Part shown: piece after piece, positions 1 to 5,450 of the stretch | How the letters are laid out: every line of letters starts with the position of its first letter | How positions within the stretch are numbered: the first letter of the stretch is position 1 | From: Candidatus Methanomethylophilaceae archaeon | GTDB taxonomy: Archaea > Thermoplasmatota > Thermoplasmata > Methanomassiliicoccales > Methanomethylophilaceae | NCBI GenBank assembly: GCA_016296195.1 | Contig: JAEDJU010000074.1 | Coordinates: forward strand, 1 to 6,562 | DNA length: 6,562 nt | Direction of reading: 5' to 3' | Position numbers and translations under genes: made by a program | The notes under the pieces: generated by a model | Told to the model about the DNA's origin: nothing | What the model saw: only the letters and a program-made list of their open reading frames with translations | The model's database searches: none

Positions 1-614
1 CCGATGTCGCATGTGACGTTGAACGCCCTCTCGATGGCGGGACGGTCCTCCTTGGTGGCGAACGCCTCGCCGAGCGCGTCCAGGATGGTCATGTCCCCGG
101 CACCGATCCTCATCCTGCCGGTCACGAGCCTGCAGATGTAGCGTGCGCCCTTGGGGGATATCATCTTGAGGATCTCCTTCAGGTCACCCTTCTTCGCGTC
201 CTGTCCGGAGTCCGTCTCCATCTTCCTCAGGATCCTGACGATCTCGGATATCGGGAGGTCCTTCTCGCCTTCATCGGCGTCGTCGCCGAAGGAGAAGAGG
301 TCCTTCTGGATCTTCCTTCCGAGGACCTGCTCCGCGACCTGTCCGGGATCACCCGTCTTTATCCACAGGTCGTTGACCTTCTTCTTGGAGTGTCCTGACT
401 GCTCCTCGAGGGCATCCAGGACGAGCTTGTCCGACATCCCGAAGACGCCCGGTACGAAATCAGGGTGGACCTTCCCCTGACAGAGGTACACCACATCCCT
501 GATCTCGGATGTGTCGACCGTGCGGAGGAAGTCTGCGAGGATGGTGGTCATCTCGAGACGGCTGCTTGTGGATTCGAGTCTTTCGAATGTCTCCGCTAGG
601 TCAGAATAGAGCAT
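1..614 (-). CDS. lig: ATP-dependent DNA ligase, N-terminal part (partial at left edge)
   Basis: This is the first 204 codons of an archaeal replicative and repair DNA ligase, which seals nicks through an enzyme-AMP intermediate. The start MLYSDLAETFERLESTSSRL, followed by a helical region, matches the N-terminal DNA-binding domain of the archaeal/LigI-type enzymes. The late segment around residues 160-200 contains RMRIGAGDMTILDALGEAF, the conserved stretch just before the adenylation domain. The catalytic KxDG lysine would lie beyond the left edge, so activity cannot be judged. The ATG at 614 is chosen because a TATA box sits about 27 bases upstream, implying a leaderless mRNA. It lies 39 bases after the helicase stop on the same strand, so it may be read both from its own promoter and by read-through. 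Family identification is firm; the full length is not visible. Confidence 0.93.
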   Translation of the reverse strand, partial: MLYSDLAETFERLESTSSRLEMTTILADFLRTVDTSEIRDVVYLCQGKVHPDFVPGVFGMSDKLVLDALEEQSGHSKKKVNDLWIKTGDPGQVAEQVLGRKIQKDLFSFGDDADEGEKDLPISEIVRILRKMETDSGQDAKKGDLKEILKMISPKGARYICRLVTGRMRIGAGDMTILDALGEAFATKEDRPAIERAFNVTCDI

Positions 615-638
615 GATGACCCTGATGCGGGACTGTGG

Positions 639-651
639 TATAAATGGTTCT
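639..651 (-). promoter_or_regulatory. Archaeal promoter (BRE/TATA) of the DNA ligase gene
   Basis: Read on the minus strand the sequence is GAACCATTTATACC, with TTTATA at 644-639 and a purine-rich BRE-like stretch just upstream. The TATA centre is 27.5 bases from the A of the ligase ATG, so transcription should begin at or within a few bases of the start codon. The element sits in the 39-base gap directly after the helicase stop codon. Confidence 0.65.
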
Positions 652-653
652 TT

Positions 654-2210
654 TCACCCTTGGAACCCGTCCAACCGGAGCTGGTTCCTCCTCAGGATGT
701 CGGATCTCCCCCTGCTGAGGTCCTCGCTGAGCTTCTCCAGTTTCTGCCTCATGGCCTGTTCCTTCTGGGCACTGGAACGGTCCGAGACCTCATCCATGGT
801 GCCTCTGGCTATCAGGACGAAGACCTCCCCGTCGTTTTTCCTGCCGGTACGTCCCCTCCGCTGGATGGTCCTTATCTCGGATGGGACGGGTTCGTAGAAG
901 ATGACGGCATCGGAGCTGGAGATGTCCAATCCCTCCTCTCCGACGGATGTGGAGACCACGACGTTGAACTCACCGGCCCTGAAGGATTCGAGCAACGCTA
1001 TCTGCTCCCTCTGTTTCAGACCGCCGTTGGCCTGACCGATCAGCTTGGCCACCTTCGCCCCGGGTATGTTCTCCAGTTTGGATGCGAGGAGTTCGCAGGT
1101 CTCCCTGTACTGTGCGAAGACCATGACCTTGGATCCCGTGCCCTCCGAGATGGTCCTGCTGACGATGCTCATGACGCGGGGGATCTTCGGATGCTCCGCG
1201 TTGCTCCTGTCCACTATGGCCCTGATCCCGGGATACTCGGGACGGTTCATGATCTCCTTGGCACCCTTCCCGCCTTTGGCGGCCTTGGCCTCCGACTCCA
1301 TCTTGGAGAGATATGACCTGAGTGCGCTCATGCTCTGGGTCTCGGCCAGGTTGATGGCGTGGAGGAGCTTGATGCAGATCGCCTGGACCGTCAGTCCTCT
1401 GAAGACGAGGGCGGTCTTCTCACCCCTGGAGAGTCTCGCCTGGAGGTTCTGCCCTATCACCAGCAGGTGCTTCGTGGATGCCGGCCAGTTGGGGTTCATC
1501 ATCTTGAGGCTCACCAGCTCCGACACGTAATGGTCGAGCATGGCCTTCATGAGGGAGATCACATCGACCAGGTCCGATGGCAGGTTCACCTCGATCCTGT
1601 TCACGTAGGTGTCATGGACGTATGGTGACACATCGGGGTCGTCATCCGACCTGATGTCTATGCGCCTGAGGTCCAGGTTCATGCAGACCTCCTCGATCTT
1701 GGCGGTGTCGCTTCCGGGCGATGCGGTCATGCCGATGCAGCGGATCCCCTTGTCGCAGTATGCGGCGACCCTCACGTAGGCATAGTTCCCGACTGCCTTG
1801 TGCGCCTCATCGAATATGACGAGCGAGAATCCGTCCAAGGTGTACCTTCCCGCCTCCAGGTCGTTGGCGACGGACTGGGGCGTGGATATGATCACATCCG
1901 AGGATGCCATCATCTCCGTCCTCTTGGACGGTGTCATGTTGCCGGTCATCATGCCCACATCCGCATCCAGAAGGAACTGCTCCAATGTGGATTGGTGCTG
2001 ACCGACCAACGGTTTGGTGGGTGCCAGGATGAGGACCTTGCCCGATGACAGTTTCTCCGCTATTATCTGGAGGGCGACGATGGTCTTCCCCAGACCTGTC
2101 GGCAGGATGACGAGGGTGTTGCGGTCGAGACAGCCCTGGGCCATCCTGACCTGGTATCTGCGCTCCTCGACGCTGTCCGGCTTGATGCGGGGATGTGAGA
2201 TGTAGTTCAT
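654..2210 (-). CDS. Hef/FANCM-like superfamily 2 DNA helicase without nuclease domain
   Basis: A 518-residue SF2 helicase of the Hef/MPH1/FANCM group, which remodels stalled replication forks and branched DNA using ATP. Visible motifs: Walker A LPTGLGKT at 36-43, PTKPLVGQH near 64-72, DEAH at 134-137, TASPGS at 162-167, motif V STSVGEEGLDI at 420-430 and motif VI QRRGRTGR at 450-457. The roughly 200 residues between the two RecA lobes, rich in helix, fit the inserted domain of Hef. Many euryarchaeal Hef proteins are about 750 residues and end in an XPF-type nuclease (ERKxxxD); this one stops about 60 residues after motif VI in a basic helical tail and has no nuclease. The ATG at 2210 has GGAGG four bases upstream and a TATA-like element further up. 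It lies directly upstream of the ligase gene in the same direction, suggesting a repair unit. A general DEAD/DEAH helicase label would also be correct. Confidence 0.92.
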   Translation of the reverse strand: MNYISHPRIKPDSVEERRYQVRMAQGCLDRNTLVILPTGLGKTIVALQIIAEKLSSGKVLILAPTKPLVGQHQSTLEQFLLDADVGMMTGNMTPSKRTEMMASSDVIISTPQSVANDLEAGRYTLDGFSLVIFDEAHKAVGNYAYVRVAAYCDKGIRCIGMTASPGSDTAKIEEVCMNLDLRRIDIRSDDDPDVSPYVHDTYVNRIEVNLPSDLVDVISLMKAMLDHYVSELVSLKMMNPNWPASTKHLLVIGQNLQARLSRGEKTALVFRGLTVQAICIKLLHAINLAETQSMSALRSYLSKMESEAKAAKGGKGAKEIMNRPEYPGIRAIVDRSNAEHPKIPRVMSIVSRTISEGTGSKVMVFAQYRETCELLASKLENIPGAKVAKLIGQANGGLKQREQIALLESFRAGEFNVVVSTSVGEEGLDISSSDAVIFYEPVPSEIRTIQRRGRTGRKNDGEVFVLIARGTMDEVSDRSSAQKEQAMRQKLEKLSEDLSRGRSDILRRNQLRLDGFQG

Positions 2211-2214
2211 CGGT

Positions 2215-2219
2215 CCTCC
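2215..2219 (-). promoter_or_regulatory. Shine-Dalgarno site of the helicase gene
   Basis: GGAGG on the minus strand lies four bases before the ATG at 2210. It fixes the helicase start and contrasts with the apparently leaderless starts of the ligase, the AhpD-like gene and the Rrf2 gene. Confidence 0.6.
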
Positions 2220-2253
2220 ACGGGGTTATCCCGGTATCGGGTGGAGTGAGTGA

Positions 2254-2262
2254 GGGTATATG
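2254..2262 (-). promoter_or_regulatory. TATA-like element of the helicase gene
   Basis: CATATACCC on the minus strand. With the usual archaeal spacing, transcription would start near 2233, giving a short leader of about 23 bases that contains the GGAGG site. Two TGTC-N-GACA dyads overlap or lie just upstream of it. Confidence 0.4.
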
Positions 2263-2307
2263 TCACATCCGACAGGGTGCACCATGTCATCGGACATCAT
2301 GTTTGTT

Positions 2308-2338
2308 GGGAAAAGAGGGTGGTGGGTTTCACCCCACC
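2308..2338 (-). terminator. Hairpin terminator candidate after the HesB/IscA gene
   Basis: On the minus strand GGTGGG and CCCACC form a six-base stem around a GTGAAA loop. They are followed by ACCCTCTTTTCCC, a short pyrimidine run with four T. It begins 13 bases after the TAA of the HesB/IscA gene and would separate it from the helicase. The T tract is short, so efficiency is uncertain. Confidence 0.45.
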
Positions 2339-2351
2339 GGTGTTGAAACGT

Positions 2352-2678
2352 TTAGTGGCATCCGCCGCCGCAGGAGGCGCATCCGTTGAAGTTGGGGTTG
2401 CGGATGGTGAGTCCGGTACCGAAGTTGGGATCATCGATGAACTCGATGGCGCACTCGTCCAGGGCCTCCTTGGTCTCGTCGTCGTAGAACATGTCGAAAC
2501 CGGTGGCGGTGTGGTCGATGTGCTCTCCGTCTGCGGCCTTCTCCTGGAAGGACATTCCGAACTGGGGTCCGGAACATGCGAAACCGGACAGGTAGATCTT
2601 GATGCCGTATCCGACCTTCTGGTTCTTCTCCAGGAGGTCATTGATGAACTTCTCCGCATCGGGGCTGATTGTAACCAT
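2352..2678 (-). CDS. HesB/IscA-family (A-type) iron-sulfur cluster protein
   Basis: A 108-residue protein of the HesB/IscA fold, the A-type carriers that hold and pass on Fe-S clusters in the cytoplasm. The central LSGFACSGPQFGMSF (30-44, Cys35) matches the first cysteine block, and the C-terminus ends in NGCASCGGGCH with Cys100, Cys103 and Cys107. Typical IscA has CGCG near the end; the CxxCxxxC tail here is a variant, nearer to the HesB-like proteins of methanogens, some of which are known as selenoproteins; here all three positions are ordinary cysteine codons. The ATG at 2678 is preferred over a TTG nine bases upstream: the protein then begins MVTISPDAEK as family members do, and the predicted transcription start near 2684 would leave out the TTG. 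It has its own promoter and a downstream hairpin, so it appears monocistronic. The acceptor protein or pathway is not shown by the context. Confidence 0.88.
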   Translation of the reverse strand: MVTISPDAEKFINDLLEKNQKVGYGIKIYLSGFACSGPQFGMSFQEKAADGEHIDHTATGFDMFYDDETKEALDECAIEFIDDPNFGTGLTIRNPNFNGCASCGGGCH

Positions 2679-2707
2679 TGTTATCAACCTGTAATCCGGG
2701 TACCACT

Positions 2708-2713
2708 CTTAAA
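2708..2713 (-). promoter_or_regulatory. TATA box of the HesB/IscA gene
   Basis: TTTAAG on the minus strand, inside GCGTTTAAGAG, is centred about 32 bases from the ATG at 2678. Transcription would start near 2684, leaving a leader of only a few bases. Confidence 0.45.
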
Positions 2714-2763
2714 CGCATCGGCGTTAATGCCCGGATTGTAACGAAATGACGGAAACATCCTCT

Positions 2764-3147
2764 TCATTTCAGCTCTATGTCGAAGTTGGCGGCATATTTG
2801 CGCAGTGCATAGGACTGGGCGCGGGTGTAGGCCATCATGGAACCGATCATGATGCTCTCGAGGATCTCGTCCTTCGATGCCCCGGCCTCCTTCGCATGTC
2901 TCATCTGCACATCCACGCAGTACTCCCCTCCGATGGCCGTCGCGGCGGCCACGGCGCAGAGGTAGCGCGTCTTACTGTCCAGATCACCGTCTCCCTCCAA
3001 TATCGAACGGCTCAGTGTAGCCGATGGTACGAATAGGTCGGGCCTTGTGCTCAGGACCTGGTTGACGACGGGGATGAATCCGAATGCCTCCTCCGTGGCC
3101 TTCAGTATCTTGTCGGTCTTCTCGCGTAGGATGGGGTCTTCCTTCAT
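2764..3147 (-). CDS. Carboxymuconolactone decarboxylase (AhpD-like) family protein
   Basis: A 127-residue all-helical protein of the CMD/AhpD family, whose members act as small thiol-dependent peroxidase partners or decarboxylases, usually as oligomers. The signature is EYCVDVQMRH at 75-84, followed by AKEAGASKDEI. Aligned to AhpD (E..CxxC...H), Glu75, the first cysteine (Cys77) and His84 are present, but the second cysteine is Val80, so no CxxC disulfide can form. Cys64 lies in the preceding helix. Classical alkylhydroperoxidase chemistry is therefore doubtful and the substrate cannot be named. The ATG at 3147 is 27.5 bases from a TATA-like ATTATG and no Shine-Dalgarno site is seen, which suggests a leaderless mRNA. 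It is divergent from the intron-split gene to the right. Confidence 0.88.
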   Translation of the reverse strand: MKEDPILREKTDKILKATEEAFGFIPVVNQVLSTRPDLFVPSATLSRSILEGDGDLDSKTRYLCAVAAATAIGGEYCVDVQMRHAKEAGASKDEILESIMIGSMMAYTRAQSYALRKYAANFDIELK

Positions 3148-3171
3148 GACCCGGGGGATGCGTTACAGGCA

Positions 3172-3177
3172 CATAAT
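3172..3177 (-). promoter_or_regulatory. TATA box of the AhpD-like gene
   Basis: ATTATG on the minus strand, within GGGATTATGTGCC, is centred 27.5 bases from the ATG at 3147. That is the same spacing as for the ligase gene and predicts a leaderless transcript. Confidence 0.5.
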
Positions 3178-3183
3178 CCCGGA

Positions 3184-3196
3184 GGTCACTGTGACC
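3184..3196. promoter_or_regulatory. Perfect 13-base dyad between divergent promoters (operator candidate)
   Basis: GGTCAC-T-GTGACC is a perfect inverted repeat between the minus-strand TATA (3172-3177) and the plus-strand TATA (3210-3215). A dimeric regulator bound here could cover the BRE side of both promoters. No regulator is assigned. Confidence 0.45.
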
Positions 3197-3209
3197 GCAC
3201 GGTATCCCC

Positions 3210-3215
3210 TTTATC
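3210..3215 (+). promoter_or_regulatory. TATA box of the intron-split gene and its leader ORF
   Basis: TTTATC preceded by CCCC. Its centre is 26.5 bases from the ATG at 3239, which opens a 14-codon ORF, and about 62 bases from the ATG of the split gene. The spacing predicts a transcript starting at or near 3239. Confidence 0.45.
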
Positions 3216-3238
3216 ATCACCACGTGAAGTCTGTCGTA

Positions 3239-3283
3239 ATGCGCGAAGAACGGCGCAGGAGAAAGAGATTCGAATGGATATGA
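3239..3283 (+). CDS. Possible arginine-rich leader peptide upstream of the split gene
   Basis: A 14-codon ORF, MREERRRRKRFEWI, with six arginine codons. Its ATG lies at the transcription start expected from the TATA box at 3210-3215, the same geometry as three other starts in the window. Its TGA overlaps an in-frame ATG of the split gene as ATGA (3280-3283), the classic arrangement for translational coupling. It could be a leader peptide, a coupling device, or a chance ORF in a purine-rich ribosome binding region (AGGAG at 3257-3261). No homology is claimed. Confidence 0.35.
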   Translation: MREERRRRKRFEWI

Positions 3284-3375
3284 GCAGAGAGACCCTTACG
3301 AGGATCTTCACGGAAACAGGGAAGGATTTCGGATACGATTCCGCCGAATCGGATTTCGTGGCTTTCCGCGACTTC
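3274..3375 (+). CDS. 5' exon of intron-split SprT/YgjP-like protein gene
   Basis: Codes for the first 34 residues (MDMSRETLTRIF through AFRDF) of a protein whose remainder lies at 5451-6032. The frame ends in TTC at 3373-3375, exactly where the group II intron begins with GTGTG. Without splicing, translation would add one codon (GTG) and stop at TGA 3379-3381. ATG 3274 is 12 bases after an AGGAG; ATG 3280 is an alternative coupled through ATGA to a preceding small ORF and would shorten the protein by two residues. The last 15 bases of the exon contain IBS2 (3361-3367) and IBS1 (3370-3375), which pair with the intron. Confidence 0.8.
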
Positions 3376-3577
3376 GTGTGACGGGTGAAGCCGATGCGGG
3401 GATTGCCTGTTGAGGTCGGTCCGGCCGTCCGGACCGTTCCCGCCCCGACGTGCACCACCGGTGACGGGGTGTGCGGAGCTCGGGGTCATCAGGGGGATCG
3501 GAGAGACATCTGTTCCGATCACCCGAAGGGATGGTGTGCTATGGCGAGCATATGCGAACCGTCGGAGAGGGTCGTTG

Positions 3578-3584
3578 GGAAAGC
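3578..3584 (+). other. Group II intron EBS2
   Basis: GGAAAGC is the exact reverse complement of GCTTTCC at 3361-3367 (exon positions -15 to -9). A G-U pair (U3585 with G3360) could extend it. It lies about 60 bases before EBS1, the usual order and distance. Assignment rests on complementarity and position. Confidence 0.65.
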
Positions 3585-3638
3585 TGGAGGATGCCAGGGT
3601 GGTGTCCTCCGCACCGATGAGGTGCAGGGGAGGGATGA

Positions 3639-3654
3639 GGGGTTGGAGTCCCCC
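3639..3654 (+). other. Group II intron EBS1 hairpin
   Basis: GGGG (3639-3642) and CCCC (3651-3654) close an eight-base loop, TTGGAGTC. GGAGTC at 3645-3650 pairs with IBS1 GACTTC (3370-3375) over all six positions, with one G-U pair. A stem-loop presenting EBS1 is the expected form. Confidence 0.7.
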
Positions 3655-3840
3655 GAGTCGGACGGTCGGATCTCCCCCGGCCTGTGGACGGCGCCTAAGG
3701 CACAAGCGTCCCCGTGTCGGAACCCGGTAAGCCCGTCGGACACCGGAGACGGAGGGTCGATCGTGAGAGAGACTATCGTCCGGCGGGTAGAGGATGGGGC
3801 AGGAAGCGAATGCCTCCCTGTAACGGGGAGGATAGGCACG

Positions 3841-5391
3841 ATGTGCCGTCCCGAAAGGGAGCCCACTTGCCCCAGGTCGGATGCGGCGGTGAACGGAGAG
3901 GACCCGGATGTCGGCGTCGACACCGATGCGCGTTGCTGCGCGGTGGACGTCTCAGACGGTTCTGCCCCTGTCAGATGGTGTTCCATAGACTGGGAGAGGG
4001 CGGGATCGGACATCCGCGGTATCCAATCCCGTATCGCCAAGGCCGCAAGGAACGGAAATACAAGGAGGGTGCGTATGTTGCAGGATATGCTCCTGACATC
4101 GTATCACGGAAGATGCATGGCAGTCAGGACCGTGACCACCGGACCCTGGGGTGATGTCCCCGGCGGGGATGGAGAGGTCTGGTCCTCGCCGGCGGATATG
4201 GATCGCGCGGTGGATGCCCTGGGTGTCCGTACACACCTGGACGGATCCACTGCGGGATGTCCCGGCAACCGTTCCGGGGGTGGTGGGATCCGTGTACCGA
4301 CGATGCATGACCGTGCGCTGCAGGAACTGCATGCGATGGCATGGCGTCCGGTGATGGAGGCCTCTGCCGATCCCTGTTCCTTCGGATTCAGGGAGGGGAG
4401 ATGCGTCCGCGACGCAGTCGAGGTATTCCGTGGGATCCTCAGGGGTTCCGGTCAGGATACGGAGGTCGTCATCATGCGTCTGGGTTCCATGGACGATGGG
4501 ACAGCGTGGTCATGGCTTTCCGACAACAGGGGGGTGGATCCCACACTCCTGGGTGAGATGGCACGCAGAGGCCAACTATTCGGAAGGTCGATGTTCCCAC
4601 ACACCCCCGGAACTGTGGGGCTGGGCGGTCTGTCACCGGTGCTGGCCAACATGGCGTTGGACGGTATGGAGGGCATGCTGTCGATGCTAGGGGTCAGGAT
4701 GGTGAGATACGCGGACATGGTCGCGGCGGTAACGGACGGTTCTATCCCGTCTGCCGCCGTTTCGGAGGCATCGGCTATATTCCTCGGAGGGAGGGGTCTG
4801 TGCATCCTGGGATCGGAATCGTTCCAACTGATGGATGGGTTCGATTTCCTGGGATTCACATTCCGCAAACACCGTGGGAGGTTGACGGTGCAGCCGTCCG
4901 ACGGGTCGGTGGATGCGGTGTGTTCGGAGATCAAGAGGATCGCCTCATGCTCCGCAGCATCGACACAAGGGGATCTGATCCGCCGTGTCAACCGTGTCAT
5001 CATGGGATGGGGGACATACTACTCCTCGGTGCCGCACACGGTGGCATCACGTCGTCTGGACCATCACGTCCACATCACGATAAACCGTTGGGCTGCCAGA
5101 AGGCATCCCCAGAAGGGCGTGTCGTGGGTGAGGGACAGGTATTGGCACATCATCGATGGGAGGAGGGTGTTCAGCGACGGTGAGCACGAGCTCATGAGGG
5201 CTTCGGACACTCTTCGTCGTGAACATACGCCCGTCCGCACGAGGTCGGACCCGTACTCCGACCCGTGGTATTTCCGTCAGAGGGATGGGAGGACCGATGG
5301 GGCCACCGACGTCGAGTGGACCCTATACGGCCTCCCCGCAGCGACCGCCCCGAGAAACGGGGTGGCATCCGGCCCGAGCCGTATGCGGTGA
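3841..5391 (+). CDS. Group II intron maturase with degenerate reverse transcriptase, no HNH endonuclease
   Basis: The intron-encoded protein, 516 residues from the ATG at 3841, which binds its own intron RNA and helps it fold and splice. The N-terminal RT domain is well kept (about 46-100: WCSIDW, IQSRIAKAARNG, VRMLQDMLL, AVRTVT). Parts of the fingers and palm remain (VPTMHDRALQELHAMAWRP at 152-170, SFGFREGR at 180-187, LSPVLANMAL at 264-273, GFDFLGFTFR at 333-342). Domain X is intact (LIRRVNRVIMGWGTYY at 379-394, NRWAARRHPQKG at 415-426). The RT active site is lost: the YADD box is YADM (290-293), the motif A segment VVIMRLGSMDD (209-219) has no Asp where DxD is expected, and PQGG is VGLG. 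The HNH endonuclease that many relatives carry after the PY..YW segment is absent. The stop lies inside domain V. ATG 3841 has GGAGG nine bases upstream; ATG 3541 and GTG 3943 are alternatives, the latter just before the conserved region. The frame stays open back to 3385, but that part is ribozyme. Confidence 0.88.
   Translation: MCRPEREPTCPRSDAAVNGEDPDVGVDTDARCCAVDVSDGSAPVRWCSIDWERAGSDIRGIQSRIAKAARNGNTRRVRMLQDMLLTSYHGRCMAVRTVTTGPWGDVPGGDGEVWSSPADMDRAVDALGVRTHLDGSTAGCPGNRSGGGGIRVPTMHDRALQELHAMAWRPVMEASADPCSFGFREGRCVRDAVEVFRGILRGSGQDTEVVIMRLGSMDDGTAWSWLSDNRGVDPTLLGEMARRGQLFGRSMFPHTPGTVGLGGLSPVLANMALDGMEGMLSMLGVRMVRYADMVAAVTDGSIPSAAVSEASAIFLGGRGLCILGSESFQLMDGFDFLGFTFRKHRGRLTVQPSDGSVDAVCSEIKRIASCSAASTQGDLIRRVNRVIMGWGTYYSSVPHTVASRRLDHHVHITINRWAARRHPQKGVSWVRDRYWHIIDGRRVFSDGEHELMRASDTLRREHTPVRTRSDPYSDPWYFRQRDGRTDGATDVEWTLYGLPAATAPRNGVASGPSRMR
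5345..5365 (+). other. Stable hairpin just before domain V
   Basis: CCGCCCCG (5345-5352) and CGGGGTGG (5358-5365) form an eight-base stem with one G-U pair around an AGAAA loop. It is inside the maturase reading frame and 10 bases before domain V, so it probably belongs to the 3' part of ribozyme domain IV. Confidence 0.5.
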
Positions 5392-5409
5392 AAGCCGCAC
5401 GTACGGTTC
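5376..5409 (+). ncRNA. Group II intron domain V (catalytic core)
   Basis: A 34-base hairpin with the canonical features: the AGC catalytic triad at 5377-5379, a lower stem 5376-5383 with 5402-5409, the two-base CG bulge at 5400-5401, an upper stem 5384-5389 with 5394-5399, and a GAAA tetraloop at 5390-5393. Every stem position pairs, with G5378-U5407 and U5389-G5394 as wobbles. The maturase TGA (5389-5391) falls at the top of this hairpin. Confidence 0.95.
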
Positions 5410-5412
5410 CCA

Positions 5413-5447
5413 GAAGAGGGCTCCCGGGAGACCGGGGGACCTTATTC
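5413..5447 (+). ncRNA. Group II intron domain VI with branch-point A5444
   Basis: GAA (5413-5415) pairs with TTC (5445-5447), then A5444 is bulged, then GAGG (5416-5419) pairs with CCTT (5440-5443, one wobble). After a G-A mismatch, CTCCCGG (5421-5427) pairs with CCGGGGG (5432-5438) around a GAGA loop. A5444 is the seventh base from the 3' end of the intron, the expected place for the lariat branch point, so splicing by branching is possible. Confidence 0.85.
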
Positions 5448-5450
5448 GAC

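Larger units (their letters stand above)
3376..5450 (+). mobile_element. Group II intron with maturase ORF, 2075 bases
   Basis: A self-splicing ribozyme element interrupting a protein gene. The 5' end is GTGTG (3376-3380) and the 3' end TTCGAC, matching the GUGYG...AY rule. Domain V is at 5376-5409 and domain VI at 5413-5447 with bulged A5444. EBS1 in a hairpin loop (GGAGTC, 3645-3650) pairs with IBS1 GACTTC, and EBS2 (GGAAAGC, 3578-3584) pairs perfectly with IBS2 GCTTTCC. EBS1 starts at intron position 270, close to where it lies in well-studied bacterial IIB introns. Excision joins the flanking exons in frame at a codon boundary. The maturase type, with an RT N-terminal domain and an RH-x-V...PY-type tail, suggests the chloroplast-like (CL) group; this subclass call is inference. 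The element is probably splicing-competent but not autonomously mobile, since its reverse transcriptase is degenerate. Confidence 0.93.

Noticed and set aside
2250..2741. 163-residue plus-strand frame opposite the HesB/IscA gene
   Set aside because: It is the antisense shadow of a clearly recognised gene and covers its promoter and terminator; no family resemblance.
3274..3381. A stand-alone 35-codon small protein or a pseudogene
   Set aside because: The frame ends exactly at a group II intron boundary and continues in phase after it, so it is an exon.
3385..3840. Reading frame extending the maturase upstream from a GTG at 3385 (668 residues in total)
   Set aside because: This part encodes ribozyme domains I-III, including EBS1 and EBS2, and its translation has no similarity to maturase N-termini. 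GC-rich DNA keeps the frame open by chance.
3519..5003. Long minus-strand frames opposite the intron (3519-4040 and 4452-5003)
   Set aside because: They are antisense to the ribozyme and maturase and are low-complexity, Ser/Pro/Arg-rich translations typical of GC-rich shadows.
5265..5450. Upstream extension of the 3' exon frame, giving a 255-residue protein starting inside the intron
   Set aside because: It would start inside the intron's maturase frame and cover domains V and VI. The true N-terminus is supplied by the 5' exon after splicing.
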